Assembly (NCBI RefSeq): GCF_030758295.1
Contig: NZ_CP132335.1
Span: 1,092,412 to 1,156,411, forward strand
DNA length: 64,000 nt
Origin: Pararhizobium sp. IMCC21322
Lineage (GTDB): Bacteria; Pseudomonadota; Alphaproteobacteria; Rhizobiales; GCA-2746425
Direction: 5' to 3'
A program made the position numbers and the translations under genes. The first letter of the stretch is position 1. The number at the start of each line of letters is the position of its first letter. The notes beneath the pieces are model-generated. The model worked only from the letters and a program-made list of their open reading frames with translations, made no database searches and had not been told where the DNA came from. Below are positions 62,398 to 64,000 of the stretch, one piece after another.

Positions 62398-63675
62398 TCA
62401 TGCAGCCAACTGCTGTGAAACCTTGTGCTCTATATTGCTGGCACCTGCATCCAACCAAGTATTTAGAAGCCGCCTCATCCGTTTACTGGGCAGGTATAAG
62501 ACAATGGGTTCACCCCGCCTTACCCTTGAGCGGTAGACCCACTGGATGAGTTCAGTGAGCGCATAACGATCCTGCGCATTTGTGTCTGAATTTGGACCCA
62601 ACCAGTTCTTGATGTAGGTATTCATGTACTGATCGTATAGGTAAATCAGATGAGTGCAGTCGATATAGTCGTTAGTCCCCCTTGTCGTATTTGCGACCCA
62701 TTGGGCACGATCGAACATCCTTGAATTCTTTGCGAAGTGACCAGTTTTGATTTTATCGCCTGTAGATTTTCCGTTGTGGAACCAGTTTGCTTTGGCACAA
62801 GTGATCATCACCCTGGACATATCGGATTGACCGTCCTGTTTTATTATCTGGCGCTGTTTGATATTCTTTAGGGCAGATCCGACGATCCTCCCATATTTCT
62901 TTTGGTTATTAGGATCGGTTTGTTTTGTGTAGGATAAATTAAATTTTCCAAGAGCAGGTATGTCTCTGATTTCGATAAGTTCCTTGGCTCGCTTCCGAAA
63001 CTCTAGGTCCACTGGAGGGTCTTTATCGACATCAACGCCGAGCTTCTTCAGATAGGGTACCAGCATCGACCCATCTGCCATGTATGTGTAGACAGTAAAA
63101 CTACTTGCCTTGGTAAGCAGTTCAATTGGCAAGGCCCACATAAAGAACTTCCCACTGACAAGGTGGAGCATTCCAGCATTGGCAAGCTTGAATAGCTCTG
63201 GGGACAAGGTGTCTGATGTGTTATCGCAGTCATTCATCCACTTCTCGGTCGCTAAAATTCGATTGTCTGGAGACAAGGTTGCATAGCCACGTCCAAGGTA
63301 GAACTCTTGGAAGGACGTTGTTGTGACCCCTGCAACACTGGCACACGTGTCAGGGACCTCATCGATGATGATGTGGTAATCCTCAAGTTTCCCGCTGCGG
63401 GCAAGACAGGCTACTCTCTGGTACATGGCATGAGTCGTGACAATGTTCAGGCCTTCGTCAAGGTGGGTCTCAAGGCTTTCTCTTTTGGTACCAGAAGCAT
63501 CCTTTGGTTCAACAAAGGGAACGCAAGCGCCTTTGATGACCCTTTTGACTTCACTTAGTAAGGGCACTACGACGAGGTATTTATATTTGGGATTGAAGGA
63601 TTGCAGCAGTTTGGTGGTCTTTCCAGAACCGCAGGGTTGATCGACAATGCGTATGGGTTTCCGAGTTGATGTCAT
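62398..63675 (-). CDS. Superfamily 2-like helicase/ATPase
   Basis: A 425-residue protein. Walker A QPCGSGKTTKLL lies near the N-terminus (about 13-25), then LVVVPLLSEVKR (motif Ia-like), VTTHAMYQRV and Walker B HIIIDEVPDT (DExx box, about 103). Near the C-terminus QWVYRSRVRRGEPIVLYLP resembles motif VI. It is shorter than most SF2 helicases and looks phage-like, though no exact family can be named. AAGGAG 6 bases before ATG 63675 is a strong ribosome site and favours this start over 63681. The gene is the rightmost in the window. Confidence 0.75.
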   Translation of the reverse strand: MTSTRKPIRIVDQPCGSGKTTKLLQSFNPKYKYLVVVPLLSEVKRVIKGACVPFVEPKDASGTKRESLETHLDEGLNIVTTHAMYQRVACLARSGKLEDYHIIIDEVPDTCASVAGVTTTSFQEFYLGRGYATLSPDNRILATEKWMNDCDNTSDTLSPELFKLANAGMLHLVSGKFFMWALPIELLTKASSFTVYTYMADGSMLVPYLKKLGVDVDKDPPVDLEFRKRAKELIEIRDIPALGKFNLSYTKQTDPNNQKKYGRIVGSALKNIKQRQIIKQDGQSDMSRVMITCAKANWFHNGKSTGDKIKTGHFAKNSRMFDRAQWVANTTRGTNDYIDCTHLIYLYDQYMNTYIKNWLGPNSDTNAQDRYALTELIQWVYRSRVRRGEPIVLYLPSKRMRRLLNTWLDAGASNIEHKVSQQLAA

Positions 63676-64000
63676 AAACATCTCCTTGGTTTGAGTGATT
63701 TTATTTTAAGGGGGAGGTCAATAAACCACAACTTTTCAATGGCTTACGAGTCGGTTGATCCGTGAGAAACGGCTCAGCGGTAACAAGGCTTGAACTCAGA
63801 GATAAGTTAAGTCGACCCAGGGGCGTCTGTGATGGTCTGTGATTGGTCATCACCCGAAAACAACAAATTTATATGGTCATTACCTGGGGTGAAACCTGAA
63901 GGTACTGAAGGTTAACTCAATGGGAAGGTGCTTACTGTGTGCTTTACGGTCCACTTAGTTAAATGGTGCTGTTCCACACCCCTTCAGAACCATCCAAACC
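63676..64000. other. Non-coding upstream region of helicase gene (window end)
   Basis: No gene was supported. The sequence has short repeated words (CTGAAGGT twice near 63890) and resembles 58523-59700 in style. It should contain the promoter of the helicase-like gene. Confidence 0.4.

Overview
The window reads as an alphaproteobacterial chromosome end carrying a long accessory region. The supporting families are a DUF6538-type tyrosine integrase, an IS427-group IS5 element, a ParB-like nuclease next to ArdA, and a MobC/TraA-like relaxase pair. The genus cannot be named from the sequence alone; a Hyphomicrobiales- or Rhodobacterales-like marine or soil host is an inference.

Layout. 1-618 is the start of a chromosomal lytic transglycosylase gene, followed by tRNA-Thr(CGU) at 744-819. 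A large serine recombinase (755-2353, minus) reads into the tRNA 3' half, which marks the left junction of an integrated element. Next comes a leftward block with a VirD4/TraD-like coupling protein, frameshifted in an A8 run, and several small membrane proteins (4530-9276). From 10 to 24 kb lies a maintenance block: an ankyrin protein, an IS5 copy, ArdA, a ParB-like protein, a ParE-type toxin and antitoxin, a resolvase, HTH regulators, a GNAT protein and an SRAP protein. From 24 to 30 kb there is a small conflict or defence-like island (HNH protein, HEPN/AbiU2-like protein, a 995-residue HD + GHKL ATPase) with two MITE-like repeats. From 30.7 to 53.5 kb lies a secretion block: an SH3b protein, two secreted endonuclease/exonuclease/phosphatase proteins, a secreted HExxH protein, an HlyD/HlyB type I secretion pair, a GNAT protein and a 3,644-residue RTX protein with Hint and LysM domains. 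A relaxase and MobC (53.8-57.0 kb) close this part. No mating-pair (VirB) genes are visible, so the element looks mobilizable rather than self-conjugative.

The right end is the most unusual part. A tyrosine integrase (57206-58378) is enclosed by a perfect 80-bp inverted repeat. The outer edge of the right arm overlaps an 18-bp copy of the tRNA-Thr 3' end (58505-58522), inverted relative to the tRNA at 744-819. To its right is a gene-poor stretch with degenerate direct repeats, then an OLD-like AAA ATPase, a HEPN-type protein and a helicase-like protein, in a style that suggests a phage-like or second mobile segment.

How the parts may work together (inference): the serine recombinase and the tyrosine integrase sit at opposite ends of a roughly 57-kb segment whose ends carry the same tRNA-derived core in inverted orientation. 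The core pair could support excision, inversion or nested integration. The relaxase, MobC and coupling protein would allow mobilization by a helper, and the cargo is anti-restriction, toxin-antitoxin, defence-like and secreted-toxin functions.
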